In this document: one piece after another, positions 52,293 to 64,000 of the stretch
How positions within the stretch are numbered: the stretch's first letter is position 1
Layout of the letters: each line of letters starts with the position of its first letter
From: Burhinus oedicnemus
Taxonomy: Eukaryota > Chordata > Aves > Charadriiformes > Burhinidae
DNA: 64,000 nucleotides
NCBI GenBank assembly: GCA_008921705.1
Contig: VFFE01007488.1
Coordinates: forward strand, 571,207-635,206
Reading direction: 5' to 3'
The notes under the pieces: model-generated
Databases searched by the model: none
Seen by the model: only the letters and a program-made list of their open reading frames with translations
Told to the model about the DNA's origin: nothing
Translations under genes and position numbers: made by a program

Positions 52293-53842
52293 ACCATGTT
52301 CCTGACACACACCCCTTTACTGACCACGGACAAGCTTTGGATGAAGCCTTATGTGAACCACAAGTCAGAACTGTTGTTGGGCAGACAGATTAACCTCTTT
52401 TCGTTGGTGGGAATATGTCTCGATACAATGAGCAGGTAGTCATTGCCTGCCAACAGGCAGAGCTGTCTTTTTACAGAATTTAAACTGATTGCCCTTTAAA
52501 ACCAGCAGTTTTGCAGAAGGCTGCAGAGTTCAGTTGTTGCTGTCCATGGCCTCTCTTACATGGCAGTCTGGGAGGTATAGAGGGATAAGTCCTGTATTTT
52601 CTGACTTCTTTCTGTTCCTATAACAGTGAGTGGGAGCAGTGATTTGCCAAGTTTTAATGCAGTTTCCCCTCATTGCCCTCCCCCACAGTCCTCTCTGGGG
52701 GGAGAGCTGGCATGCCGCAGCAACAGCAGTTCTGCCCAGAAAACAGAAACTTCTGTGAGCAACAAGGTCATGGAAACTCATGAGAGCCAAACCCTCATGT
52801 ACAGCACTGAAGCCTACAAGGTGCTGGCCACCACTACAATTACAGTGCTGTCTGTGTGTCTGTTCCGCCCTGTTTATGTAGGGACCGCTAGTTGTTGCTT
52901 GCTATGCTAGCTTGTCTCTATTCCTTTGCTTTTTCAATAACTTATTTTTGAAGGTACTTACAATGTTACAAGATAATCTATTTTACAGAATATCGTGGAG
53001 AGTTATTGTGTAAGTAAACACAGCTACCCATACTTACTCAGGTCAAAAATTCATATGCATTTTAAAAACTCTGGAGCATGTTAGGGTTTCTTAGGCATTT
53101 TGTTCAAATATTACAGTTTTAAGAGGGATACACCATTCTGTGATCACAGAAAGATGACTGAATCCATCCTTAATCTAACTGCATTGATTTTGATAGTGCT
53201 ACCACAAAGTTATATTTAATAACTAGTCTTTGAAACCAAAAACTGAATATCTCTCCATCTGGGCTTAAGAACGGCAAAGAAGGGAAAAAACCCTCATGGT
53301 TTTTTTGCAGTCACTGCTGCCTTTACAACTTCGTTTCACTGCAGTTCGAATTACTTTTCTGTTCAAGGCGGCAAATATAATTACCGTTTGTTGAGCTAGA
53401 TGCTAACAGCACCTATCCGGTCTCAGATATGTAATAGAGCTGCGCTCTTAAGTCTTGACAAACTGTTATTTAATCCTAACCTACAGTTAAATCCTTGCCG
53501 TGTGCTCTGTGTTGCTGACCTGCTGCCTTTCTGCTTTAGAAAGGCCCCTGATCTGTGTCAGAGAGCTTGTCGTCAGGTCACTTCCACTCCAGCCAACGTC
53601 GTCCCCATCACCTGGCTCACACTCAGGAAAAACAGTCAGTGATTCATCACTGCAGCCTGGAAAGGCTGAATTACCCACTCAGGGATTCCTAAGTCATGAG
53701 TTTGTTGCTATTTCGTCACGTGCTTTGCTCTGGATTGCAGGCAACTTCCTTCTCTCAACTCTTTAACTCTGATGGGCCAGCAGTCAATTAATTGACTCTC
53801 TACTACTCATTATTTACGTATCCTCCCTAGATATGGGTACTC

Positions 53843-53864
53843 TGTGTGTGTGTGTGTGTGTGTG
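53843..53864 (+). repeat. (TG)11 microsatellite
   Basis: Uninterrupted TG dinucleotides followed by TTTTAATG. Confidence 0.85.
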
Positions 53865-55501
53865 TTTTAATGATTTGCTGGCCAGATTTCTTCATAGAGT
53901 GAATCACCCTCTTCTGCCAAATCACTCTTCCCCCACTGTCAGCCAACAGAGCCTATTCAGACTATTCAGATGCAACAGCCACAAGTGGGGATGGTCTGAT
54001 AAGAAAGTCAGGAGAAGCCTGAAAAACATAGTGAAAGATCATGTCTCTGAGAGGCAATCTATACTGAAGCAATGCAAATGTAGAGGTCTGGTGTCCCTAT
54101 GGTTTCTAGTGCTGATCTTCATCTGCGAAACAATGTCGGCTGTCCCCTATTTTTGCTCTAAGATCCTTTTACTCTCAGCCCTACAGAGACACCTGCTGAA
54201 GAAAACAACCCAATAAATATGAGTAAAACCAGAACTGACTCCATATAAATTGCCTGTGTGGAATATCTGACTACTCTTTCCAACGTAGTATAAACTCTTC
54301 AAATACACTCAAATGTACAGTGTCAAATAAGATCAGCTTATATGTAGACATTAAATGAAAAAGTTTTCAAAAGAATTTTGCACTCGGTGCATAGAAATCT
54401 TATAAAAGCTAGCCCTTGATAGCTGCTACGATGCCTGTCACAAATACTTTGGAGGAAGCAGCAATTATTATACACAATAGGAATTTATATCATTTAGATT
54501 ATAATTAGATTTACACCAGGAGGAGTAGATTTAACACAGCTTCTTGGGCAAGAGTCAACATATTTTTTTTCCCTGAAATCCTAAAGCAACTATCAAGGTT
54601 GCATCCAGTAGAGACAGTGAGAACATAAACGACACAACCCTACAACTCTTGAATTTCACCCTAATGACCTACATATCTTTAATCAACCTTCACCATTGCA
54701 TCTGTATGCATCTGTTTCAGGATGGTTTTATGCATAATTACAAACTAATTTTCAAAAAGACCTTCAGAGGAGCTTCTCAATTGCTTTTGCATACTTATCT
54801 ATCTCAGAATCACCCTGACTAGCAAATTACATAATTAGATCCAAACAGGAGCAAAATTCAGGATGTTTGATAAAATATTTTTTTTCACAAGCCGGTGAAG
54901 GAAATTCAGTGTCAGACACATCCTGAGAAGATGGATGGTATCCTGCAATTAAGAGGCCCCTATTCTACAAAAAAGGCGTTTCCCTTTTCTACCTTCACCA
55001 CTCATCAGAACCATATTGCTTACTTGGGGAAACAGAATGGAGAGATGGGGTTATTTTTTGAACAATATCATGCTAAACTTAGGTTAATCTCCTTGTCTGC
55101 CTTAGAGAGATATGCCATAGGGATCAGGAACTGTTATCACCACATTGTCACAGAGATAGCAAAACATACTGCGGAGACAGATGGATTCAGTCTGAGGCAA
55201 CTTTTTTTTTTTTTATTTTGCCATCCTCTGAAACAGCTGAGGACCTTCCCTTCCACTGCGTGTGATGGACCATCTCACCCTTTCCCAAAAACTAATTGGG
55301 CAGAAGTAAGGGCTACTGTACTGAAGTAGCTCCTCTTGTTTCTTTAGGAGACTTGTGAAACCACTTCATGCTGGATGCAAGAGCAATCCTCTTTGCTGTT
55401 TCCCTAATGCTTCTGTCTAACATAAATTATTAAAAACCACACATGGGCATTAACACACAACATTTCATACAGCTTTGATTTGCTGTACTCTTCTTGCTCT
55501 A

Positions 55502-55566
55502 GCAGGGGGGTTGGACTAGATGACCTCCAGAGGTCCCTTCCAACCCCTGTAATTCTGTGATTCTGT
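55502..55566 (+). mobile_element. CR1 3' tail, plus orientation
   Basis: GGGGTTGGACTAGATGACCT, then CAGAGGTCCCTTCCAACCCC, and ending ATTCTGTGATTCTGT, the octamer repeat at the CR1 3' end. Only the last 65 bp of the element are present. Confidence 0.85.
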
Positions 55567-55766
55567 ATCCCAAGCTGCTCACTGGAGATTGAATTTCCTG
55601 AAAATTAGTTCCTAAATACAAATTTTTATCTTGCCACAATGTATCATAACTAGAAGGTGTATCAGCCCCTTGCATGCTACACAGAATCCCCTGTCAGGCC
55701 ACTGGCCCGAATTCCAGCAGTCCAGCATCCTGAAAATGTGCTATTAAGATTTCACTTTGTGTTATT

Positions 55767-55903
55767 CTGGAAGTGTTCAAGGCCAGGCTGGATGGGACTT
55801 TGAGCAACCAGGTCTAGTGGGAGGTGTCCCTGCCCATGGCAGGGGAGTTGGAACTAGATGATCTTTAAGGTCCTTTCCAACCTAAACCATTCTACGATTC
55901 TAT
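55767..55903 (+). mobile_element. CR1 3' end, plus orientation
   Basis: Begins CTGGAAGTGTTCAAGGCCAG (the end of ORF2), continues through TGGAACTAGATGATCTTTAA and ends ACCATTCTACGATTCTAT. It is a strongly 5'-truncated CR1. It resembles the tails at 7896 and 41552 more than the one at 55502. Confidence 0.88.
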
Positions 55904-56550
55904 TTCTGAAAGAAGTACCATATCTTTTCTGAAATAATTCTTGGCATAGCTGTCACGACTCACTATATCCGCTAGTTTGGCTGTAATTACTAAATTCAGT
56001 TTTAGAAGCAGATGATTATAATTATTGAAACATACACCTTAAGAATTAGATTTCCTTTTCAGCTGAAGAACTGAGCGTGGTTTTTGTTTGACAGAAGACA
56101 TAAAAATACTTAAGATACCAGAATAATGGTATCCTAAGAAGAACGGTGCCCTATATACTAGGAAGCATTTTCAGCTCTTGCCAAAATTGTATGCCCATGC
56201 TGATGGCGACGTGAATTTCTTTCAATTAAGGTATACTGGTGATCATATTTTGTGTTTGAAACGACATAGTTTTCCTCGTCTTGACTTTTTCTCTTCTAGC
56301 TGCATTCGCAGATTTCCTCAGATTTTTTACTCTGTTATGCAAGTTTGGGAGAACCATTTTGCTGTGATGATGTAGAGTGCAGTTGTAGTGAAAACACTAC
56401 AGAGACCTATACAAGGTCTGAAAAAAATCAGTTGCACAGAAGGCCAGCTGGAAAGAAGATGCTGAGTTACAGGAAAGCCAGCTGTATTTGATCTTGAAAT
56501 GGATGGTCAAGGGGAATGGGAATTTGCATCTTGGATGCAAGGAAACAAAA

Positions 56551-56577
56551 GTAACTTAAGTTAGTTACTTAAGTTAC
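56551..56577. repeat. Perfect 11-bp inverted repeat
   Basis: GTAACTTAAGT and ACTTAAGTTAC are exact reverse complements separated by 5 nt. No associated element was recognised. Confidence 0.7.
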
Positions 56578-59500
56578 TTAGATAGAAGTTACAGCATATA
56601 TTGTCTGAACACTGGAGTCCATTTAAATAGATACTGAAAGTATCAGTACATCAGATAATAGATACTGACACATTTAAACACATCCTAAAAATGGTAACAG
56701 TTTCCTGGGTTTGCTTGATCAAAATGCTTCATATTTTATTTGCTTTAGATGTCCAGCAATTGATGTTTTTAATCAGATGCATGCAGCTGGATGTGACTTG
56801 TTTCAGACCAACATTTTCCATTTGCCTTACATTAGTCACTTTTGGGAAAGATCAGCTTTCTGGGACTTCAGAACATTTGTTCCAGGGTCATCTTTTACTG
56901 ACATTGGGTCTGTTTAGACAGAGGGTTTTTGACACAAATATTGCATAAAGCATAAATATAGCACGACACCCTCCATGACTGTCAGCTCAGTGACGGAACT
57001 GGATGCTTCTGTTAAACAAAGCCAGGAAATGGTCAAAAGTATCTTGGAAGAAAAAGGCAGGAGGACAAAGTAACCTTTTATTCACCTCATATTGTCAGGG
57101 CCAAGAATACAAGCAACCTAGCTTTATTTAATTCAGGCATCATACTATCCTCTGAAAAGTTCACTAGATTTAAATCAGTATACATTAAGAATATAAAGTA
57201 ATTAAGTTTTTTTAATTTTATCTGAACATCAAATGACACTGTAAGAAAATTATTTCCAATATTGCCATTTACCACATTTTAAGGTCTATTACTCTTTCCA
57301 TGAGCAACTCCCTCACTGAGAGGATGGATTTCAGCTGTACAAGTTCCAATCTGGACTGAAATCTGGCATCAAACCATCTGGATTCGTAACATTAATAATA
57401 CTGATCAGAAGTATGCAATGCTTTCAGAAGAACTATTTTCACCTATTGAGTTAACACCGTGACATTTTCCTCTCCTTGTCCTGTTACAAGGGGTGGCTAA
57501 GGAGAGCGCTCAAAACTCAGAAGTAAAGTAGGTCTTGGTGTCTCCCGAGTTCCCACATCCTCAGACCTCTCCGAATTATGGAGGTTGGATGAGTGCCACA
57601 GCATGCTCCCCCGCCCGCCTTCCATGGGTGCACACAAATCCTCCCTTTCTCTCCCCAGGTACGAGCCCTGCGGTGGTCCCCAGTAAGGTTGGCAAGGCCA
57701 AGTTGGCACTGTAAGCCCAAGGTGGTCCTCTCCTGCCCAGCCCTGCCAGCCTTGCGGCCACACTCCTCCGTGCAGCACAAAGCAGCTGCAGTGCAGGAGA
57801 GGGTCTGGCTCTGCAATTAACAGCAGGAGCACACACTAAACTCCTTCTCAGAGCACCAGGCGCAGACAGACGAGGTTGTGTTCACTGGCACACAAGTGAG
57901 TATTTATTCGTTCCTCTGCAGACTGTCCCTCTTGCAGGCGTCCGCCTCTCAGCTTCCCGTCTCCTCAAGCAGGAGAGAAAACATGGGAGCAGAAGCCAAG
58001 GGCTCCCGAGTTTCAGTTTGACTGCTGGTATTGACTCATTGTTTGGCCTTACTTAGTAATTTAACCTCTCTGCCTTCAGTTCCCTCGCTGAAAAAGGACA
58101 AAGAAGCTGGATTTGACTGGGCAAGACTGCTCTACCCTGGAAAAAACCAGGGGGGCTGCTCTGGAGAGCAGAGGCAGCTCTCTCCCCAGGGCAGCCAGCC
58201 CTCAAAGGAGACACAGCAAAGTGCAAGGGGCAGAGTCGGATTGTGACCTGTAGTATGTGTGTGTGTGACCACTACTAATCTTTAACCTCTGAAAATTATT
58301 TTCCTGAGCTCCAGTAGCGCAGCTCCCTGTAGCTGGTATAATATAGACAGCAAGCTATTCTCCCTCTCCCCATTGTAACAAAGGAAATCATGGCTTAACT
58401 CTGCTGATCAACAATGTGATTGCCCCAGTTTGGAGTGGGTGGCTGGTTGCCACGTTCCCCTTGGAAAGAGAAGGTCACAGAAAAGGCTGCAGGTAGGAAC
58501 CAACAGACCAAGCTTTGGACACTGAGAGGCATTTGAAGGAAGGGAACTGCTCTGCCTCAGAAAATACCTGTGTCCTTGCTAACAGTGAGGGACCTTGTAG
58601 ATACCCACCATCACACCAACAAGCCTACTGCATGAGACATGAGAAGTAGTGCTGCCCAAATGGCCGAACCGATACAGAATGAAGATTTGGGTCAGTGCAT
58701 TGTGGCCTCGAGAATTTCCTCCTAGCAAAATTTCACCGTAAAATTTATATTCTGTGACCTTTGCTAAGGGTTCTTCACTGCTACTTGTGTCCCACACATA
58801 ATCTGACCAGCAGTATAACGTTATGGTATTAGTATTAACAACAGTGAAGATTCAGTTCTTTTTTTTCGAGTTTCTAGATTTTTAAATTTTGATATGGTGG
58901 CATTTCTTCCTCAGCCATAAAAAACAAGGCTAGAGGTTCTCATTTATCATTTGGCTGCAGGAGCTGAAGCTTAGAACAGCAACCCAATGGCTTTTGACAA
59001 AAGCATGAAAGCTGGCAACACAAGAACCTGCCAACAGAGGCACTTGCCAATATTAACAGATAGAAGAGATGGGAAAATATTTCAAAGCACTAGTGAGGAA
59101 GCTGAAATGCTCTTTAACTGAGGAGTGTCTTTCTACATCAGTTCAGCTGGGATGAAGGTGGAAGAGGGAGCTATGCGGTTCTGGCCAACACAGCTACACT
59201 GAGCAGAGCCTGAATACCTGCCAGGGCACCGGCTGCTTTTTATCACTCTTGCAGGGACAGAGCAAGGAAGCATCCAGCAAGGGTGGAAATCAGAACATGA
59301 GCATGTGTGTGCCCCACGCATCCCACCCTCGCAGGGCACTCCATAGGAAGGTGCAATGATATGCTCCCATCCACAAGGCTGTGCTCTAGGGAGGAAGTAC
59401 AGGTGGGGTGGGCCAGGAACAGAAGACTTGACTTCTTTTTTCATCCCCAAAAGAGGTCAAGCCGAGGTCAGAAGAAGAAATTCAATCCAGTAAATTGGTG

Positions 59501-62500
59501 AATCCAGTTGGCCTTGGAAGGCACACTTAACTCCTTGCTCCATCATGGCCTTAATTAGATGTTTCACAGAAAGTCCGCAAAGGAATTTAAGCGCTAGCCA
59601 CCTATTTATGTGCCTGCACTCCTACCAAAATCAGCAAAGCAGGTAGAAGGTGCCTACCATCTTTGCAGAGCTGGTCTTTGCTAGCTGGGTGTGAGTGTGC
59701 TGGCAGAGAAGCAAAGGCACAAGAGGTCCATCTTCAAGACTTGAAGGGAGGTGATGGAAGAGCCCAACCGTACTTAGCACCTTAGCATGGGGCCACAGGC
59801 AGACTGAGCACGGGTAAGGTGAAGTGTGTTACCAACCAGTCTGCCAGCATGTGTCCTGGGCTAGTTGCCAGAATAAATACAAATGGTTCAGACGTGACAG
59901 TGACAGGTACTGTACCGGCACCTCAGACAAAAGTAACATCCCCGCCCTGATGGCTAAATATCCCAAGGCAGCTGCAGCTCAGGGAGCTGAAATGCAGGAA
60001 AGCTCCTACACAGAAGGACAGAGTCCTCTACTAGGTCTTGTAAAGTCCCAGATTTTGCCACCCCTTGGGGAGGTTACTCTGGTACGTCAGTTCCTGCCCC
60101 TGCGAGGGACTGTGGTGCAGTCTGCTGGCAGAGATTTTGTCCCTCAGCTCCCTCCCCCAGGCCTCTTTTTGCAGAAGGAATGATCTGGTCTTAGGTAACA
60201 TTTCAAATCTCACGTTTTAGAGAAGAAAAGCCAAAGCATGCTGATTAAAAACCTGATTAAAAGATATTTCAATGACTAATATGTCACATGGAGAAATAAC
60301 TCGCTGTTCGTTTCAGAAGTAGGGTTTGGGCAAGCTGTTCTTTACAGAGGCTATACTGCACTGAAGGGATTTAATTAATACTGTGTCTGCAGTAATGGGT
60401 TATGTGCATTAAATCTCGTGAATTTTACATGACAAATCATACTATATACTGCCCCATAAATTCATATACTCGTCTCAAATACACGGATAATTATGTGAAA
60501 AAACCTGCAATCTGGAATATGAATGTTGTCCAGCCTCATGCGGAAGGACATTCTGCTTCACAGTGGGTTTGCAATCTGTTAGGGCTCAAGTTGGCTCTGA
60601 AGCAGTAGTTACTTAATAAAGTTAAACATTTGGGAAGGCAGTAATTGTACATGGTCAGGCTGAAGCAGAAGAGGACAGCAAGAAGTGCGGCAGGAAGAAA
60701 ACTGAAACTCCAGGCTCAATGGTAGAGTGAAAGTGGGATGTACTAATGATCCTATCTTGTTAACCTAAGGTTCTCTGTTGCAAAAACACCCTGAAGAGAG
60801 GAGACACAACAAACACCAATTGTACCTTGAGAAGACAGAATACGTAGCATGATCAAACCCTTTTTAGCATCTACAGCTTGTCACCTAGATAAGGTGAAAT
60901 CCAAAAGACTTTCACCGCTAGATAAGCAAACATGGTTTTCTGTACTGTCTTTTATAAGAACCTATCAGGAGTTTGGGACAGTTACTAGAAGACAGATGAC
61001 ACCTCAGTCATGCCTTACTGAGCATGGCAAAATGACAAGGAAAAGGTCACAAACTGGTCTTGGTAAAAGTAAAGCTGTCTCAGAGCACAATTTTTTTGGG
61101 GTGCTTTGCTTAGGGAACACCTTCTGCACAGATGCTTGATTGAGCCTCAAATAACCTAACTTTGGCAAAAAGGGTTGTAACAGTGCCATTAGTGTGGTAC
61201 ACAATCTAAACCAGTAACTTCTGCTGAGATTATAATATATTGGGAGCACTCATTTCTGCTTTTATTCACCAAGAAAATTACTTGTTCAATCAAAACTATT
61301 TGGTTCACTGTACTAGTGCTAGAGTTACTTCAGCTGTGCAGCAGGTAGCAGAATACGCCCCTTTTTGTTAAAAATGCTATACGAAAAAAGGTGACAAGCG
61401 TCACGCACAACAGCTATGAAAATTCTGTCATTCACACAATCTATGTTTGCCTTGTCAGAATTGCTCTGAGAGATCAACAACACAAGCAACTGCGAGGCAG
61501 CCAAACCCTTCTTGTCCCAGTCTCTTGCTGCCCTGGGAGGAAAGCCTGAGCATTTCTCCTAGAGCCTGCTGTGATCAATCTTCATGGTCAACCTCTCCTG
61601 TGCTTCTGATCAGAGGTCCTATTTCACTAAAAGAAGGGACAAGGGCAGAGGAAAGGAAAAGCATGGGCACAATTAAAGCTCTCTGGAATACAACTGCATT
61701 AGCTGGAACCCTTGTGGGTTTACAGAAGTGTACCCTAAGAGCAAATAACACATCAGAGGCTGAGCACAGGGCTTGGGTGACAGATACTGACTTCTGCCAC
61801 CACTGCACAAATATGAGTGGGCCAGAAGTCAAAGTGACACACGCAGCATTTGTAGATCCCAATTAACACCGCAGCTTCCCGTGCAGGGCCTGTGAAAGTG
61901 TCACGGAAGAAGTCATCTGTCCATGTTACGGTGAAAGATGCTCTGTGGAGAGCTTAAAGTATGTTCTCTCAGCCTCTGCTGAAGAAAGTTATGTAGCTTC
62001 AACTGCACACTTTGATGCTCCACAGTTAATTGTACTGCCGGGCAGCTGCACAAAAAGCTTCACACCCCCGGTTCACCTCTGAAGCCTCAATAGCCTAAAA
62101 GGAATTTTGATGGGGTTTACCTGGGGGAAAATCTCAAGAACAGAGATTGATGTCAGAAACCTGTTTTCCTAAGTCACTTAACTGGATGCAAGTCCTGGAG
62201 AAGGCTGTTTCTGGAGACAGCCCAGGGGGTCCTGAGCTTTGATTCTGGAAGGGGAAGAGCTGAGGACCCTGTATACGATCTGCAAAGACTGCTGCTCTCA
62301 AGAACTGGCCCCACATGTGTGTCTATAAGTAAGCAAATTACAGTAAGCCTAAATTCAGTGTTGAACTAGTGCCATAAACAAATCTTGGACAAGCAATGCA
62401 CCTAGTTGCTTTGCCTCAGAACACAATGGAGGGGAGAGGAAAAAAAAAAAAAAGAAAATATTTAATAGAGATAAAAAGTGAGGAACTAATAAAGTTTAAA

Positions 62501-64000
62501 AAAATATTTTTGGGGAGGAAACGTATTGAATAATTAGGGAAACGCATTACTACATGTATCACAAATGCCAAAGTCTTAGTAGGAATCAAAAGCACTGGAA
62601 ATTTCTAGGGAAACACAAAACCACTTTTTAAAACAAACAAACAAAAAAACCAGCCCAAAACACAAAGAAACAACAAAAACTGAACACCATCACCCTGGAT
62701 GTTATGAAATGGCTAAAAATCATCAGGCTTCATATCTCAGGCCTGCAGTTCCTGGAAGAGATTATTTCCTCACTGCTCATAGCAGGATATCATACATCTT
62801 CCTTCTGGCCATTGCAAATAAATGTGACTGGACTAAACAGATCATTGACCTGGTAATTGCTCTAGTTCTATGTTGTATTTGTAATTAAGCCTAAAGAAGA
62901 GGCAAAGGTTAAATGTGTAACGTAGTTCTACTTCTGAAACTTTCTCTGACTTCCTATTTTATTAATTGTACAGAGACATCTCAAACTGATTATAAGTATC
63001 CTGATTAATAAGGAAATAAAGAAGTTAACCAGTTCCAGGAACCTTTTCATGTGAAACCAGCCTTGATTGAGTCAGTCAAAATGATTTATTAGGACACTAC
63101 TCATGCCACCCCTCCTGCTCTCAGGGAATTAAATCAAAAGATACAAATATATAAACTCAGTTTCTTTTGAACATATTTGATCTACTAGTTGATTTTTAGG
63201 GAACAAAACTTTGCTATTCATCAAAACTTTTCTACATAACAGCCTTTTACTTTTACACTAGTGCTAGTGAAAGAGAGATATAAAAACTAATATTTCCTGA
63301 AGTTTGCTGAGATGAACTTAATTTAGAAAAGTTCTTTGCTGTTTTCTGGCCTTTTTAGTAGGAAAGAAGTTATTAATATGTATTTTAGTAAGCTGATTTG
63401 TATACAGCAAGTGCTTCAGAATGAAATAAAATTCACTGAGATCTTGGCATCTTTTCTTGTTTGTTTGGGCATTAAGAGAGCGGTTGCAAGCCAAGCAGAC
63501 ACAGCTGGTCCTCATTCCCCTGTGTGTATCGTAGGCTTATATCACTACCGTCGGTTGACTGAAGTCACAACCCCTCCTCTCTTTGCAATCGGTTTTCTTA
63601 TCAAAACAACCCAATCAATAAAGAAAAAAAAGAAAAAAGCTACAACCTGGAAAACTGGCATTCAGTTTTCAGTGTGATCTAATGATGGACTGAAAATAAC
63701 ATATATCTTCCCTTCAAAGGTGTAGTAATTTTAGCCAACCTGAAGATACCTGAATCATATTGAAATGTGGGTTGAAAGGACAAAAGATGATGTGCAGAAA
63801 TAAGACTCTGTTAAGTATATAGGCCTATATATCATGCAGAAATGCAGGTCACAGAAAATACTGGTTTGCATACTCTTAGGAGGTAATAGGATCTAGAAGG
63901 CTAATAACGAGGATAGCTACAGCATGGGCACATGTTCAGCTCTGGATAACTATGAAGTTGTGGGAGTAGTCATAGTTATTGGTACTTAGAAAACTTGCTC

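Larger units (their letters stand above)
43227..64000. other. Intergenic sequence, no supported gene
   Basis: Besides the short repeats and CR1 tails listed separately, this 20.8-kb stretch is AT-rich with no recognisable exon, promoter island or RNA gene. The longest open frames (144 codons at 54895-55329, 139 at 61447-61866, 127 at 53833-54216) have no domain or family resemblance I can name. In mammals the next gene in this direction is ZDHHC14; I found none of its coding exons here. Confidence 0.6.

Noticed and set aside
53833..54216. 127-codon plus-strand open frame
   Set aside because: Begins in the TG microsatellite and has no domain or conserved motif.
54895..55329. 144-codon plus-strand open frame
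   Set aside because: No recognisable domain, no nearby promoter or splice pattern, and it includes a low-complexity phenylalanine run from a T stretch. Judged chance.
61447..61866. 139-codon plus-strand open frame
   Set aside because: Cys/Ser/Thr-rich without family resemblance, and an antisense frame of similar length overlaps it. Judged chance.
38415..64000. Possible 3' exons of ZDHHC14, the next gene in mammals
   Set aside because: No DHHC-family or C-terminal ZDHHC14 motif was found in minus-strand frames; synteny alone is not evidence.

Overview
The window is bird nuclear DNA. The evidence is several CR1 LINE copies ending in the typical CATAGAATCATAGAAT-like tail, avian-type ERV LTRs, and the 5' end of a vertebrate gene read on the minus strand. 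I recognise that gene as SNX9 (sorting nexin 9) because the conceptual translation of four small exons matches the SNX9 N-terminus and SH3 domain. The exact bird species cannot be told from the sequence alone.

Layout: SNX9 runs right to left. Exon 1 (37271-37282 coding part, only four codons) lies in a CpG island (about 36600-37512). Intron 1 is about 23.6 kb, then come exon 2 (13632-13718), exon 3 (11130-11204) and exon 4 (9833-9955). The next exon was not found, so intron 4 runs off the left edge. All visible introns are GT-AG and phase 0. Together the exons encode residues 1-99, i.e. the SH3 domain plus the start of the low-complexity linker. The PX and BAR parts lie outside the window.

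The introns carry mobile elements. Intron 4 holds a CR1 fragment at the left edge (1-436), a solo LTR (5485-6076), a 30-base G run (3349-3378) and a CR1 3' end (7896-8225). Intron 1 holds a short non-coding endogenous retrovirus (20272-24609). Its 3' LTR is split by a 1.7-kb CR1 ORF2 fragment that replaces about 104 bp of U3, which is the most unusual structure in the window.

Upstream of SNX9 (right half) there is a 20-base assembly gap (37513-37532) where the CpG island stops abruptly. It is followed by AT-rich, LTR-like sequence with two 23-bp direct repeats, then a basic 111-codon minus-strand ORF of unknown nature (38026-38361). From about 38.4 kb to 64 kb I see no gene I can support. There is a fairly young minus-strand CR1 (41552-43140), a 104-bp duplicated segment (43123 and 45301), microsatellites and minisatellites, and two short CR1 tails (55502 and 55767). 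I found no CRISPR, operon or other prokaryotic feature and no RNA gene that I could support by eye.
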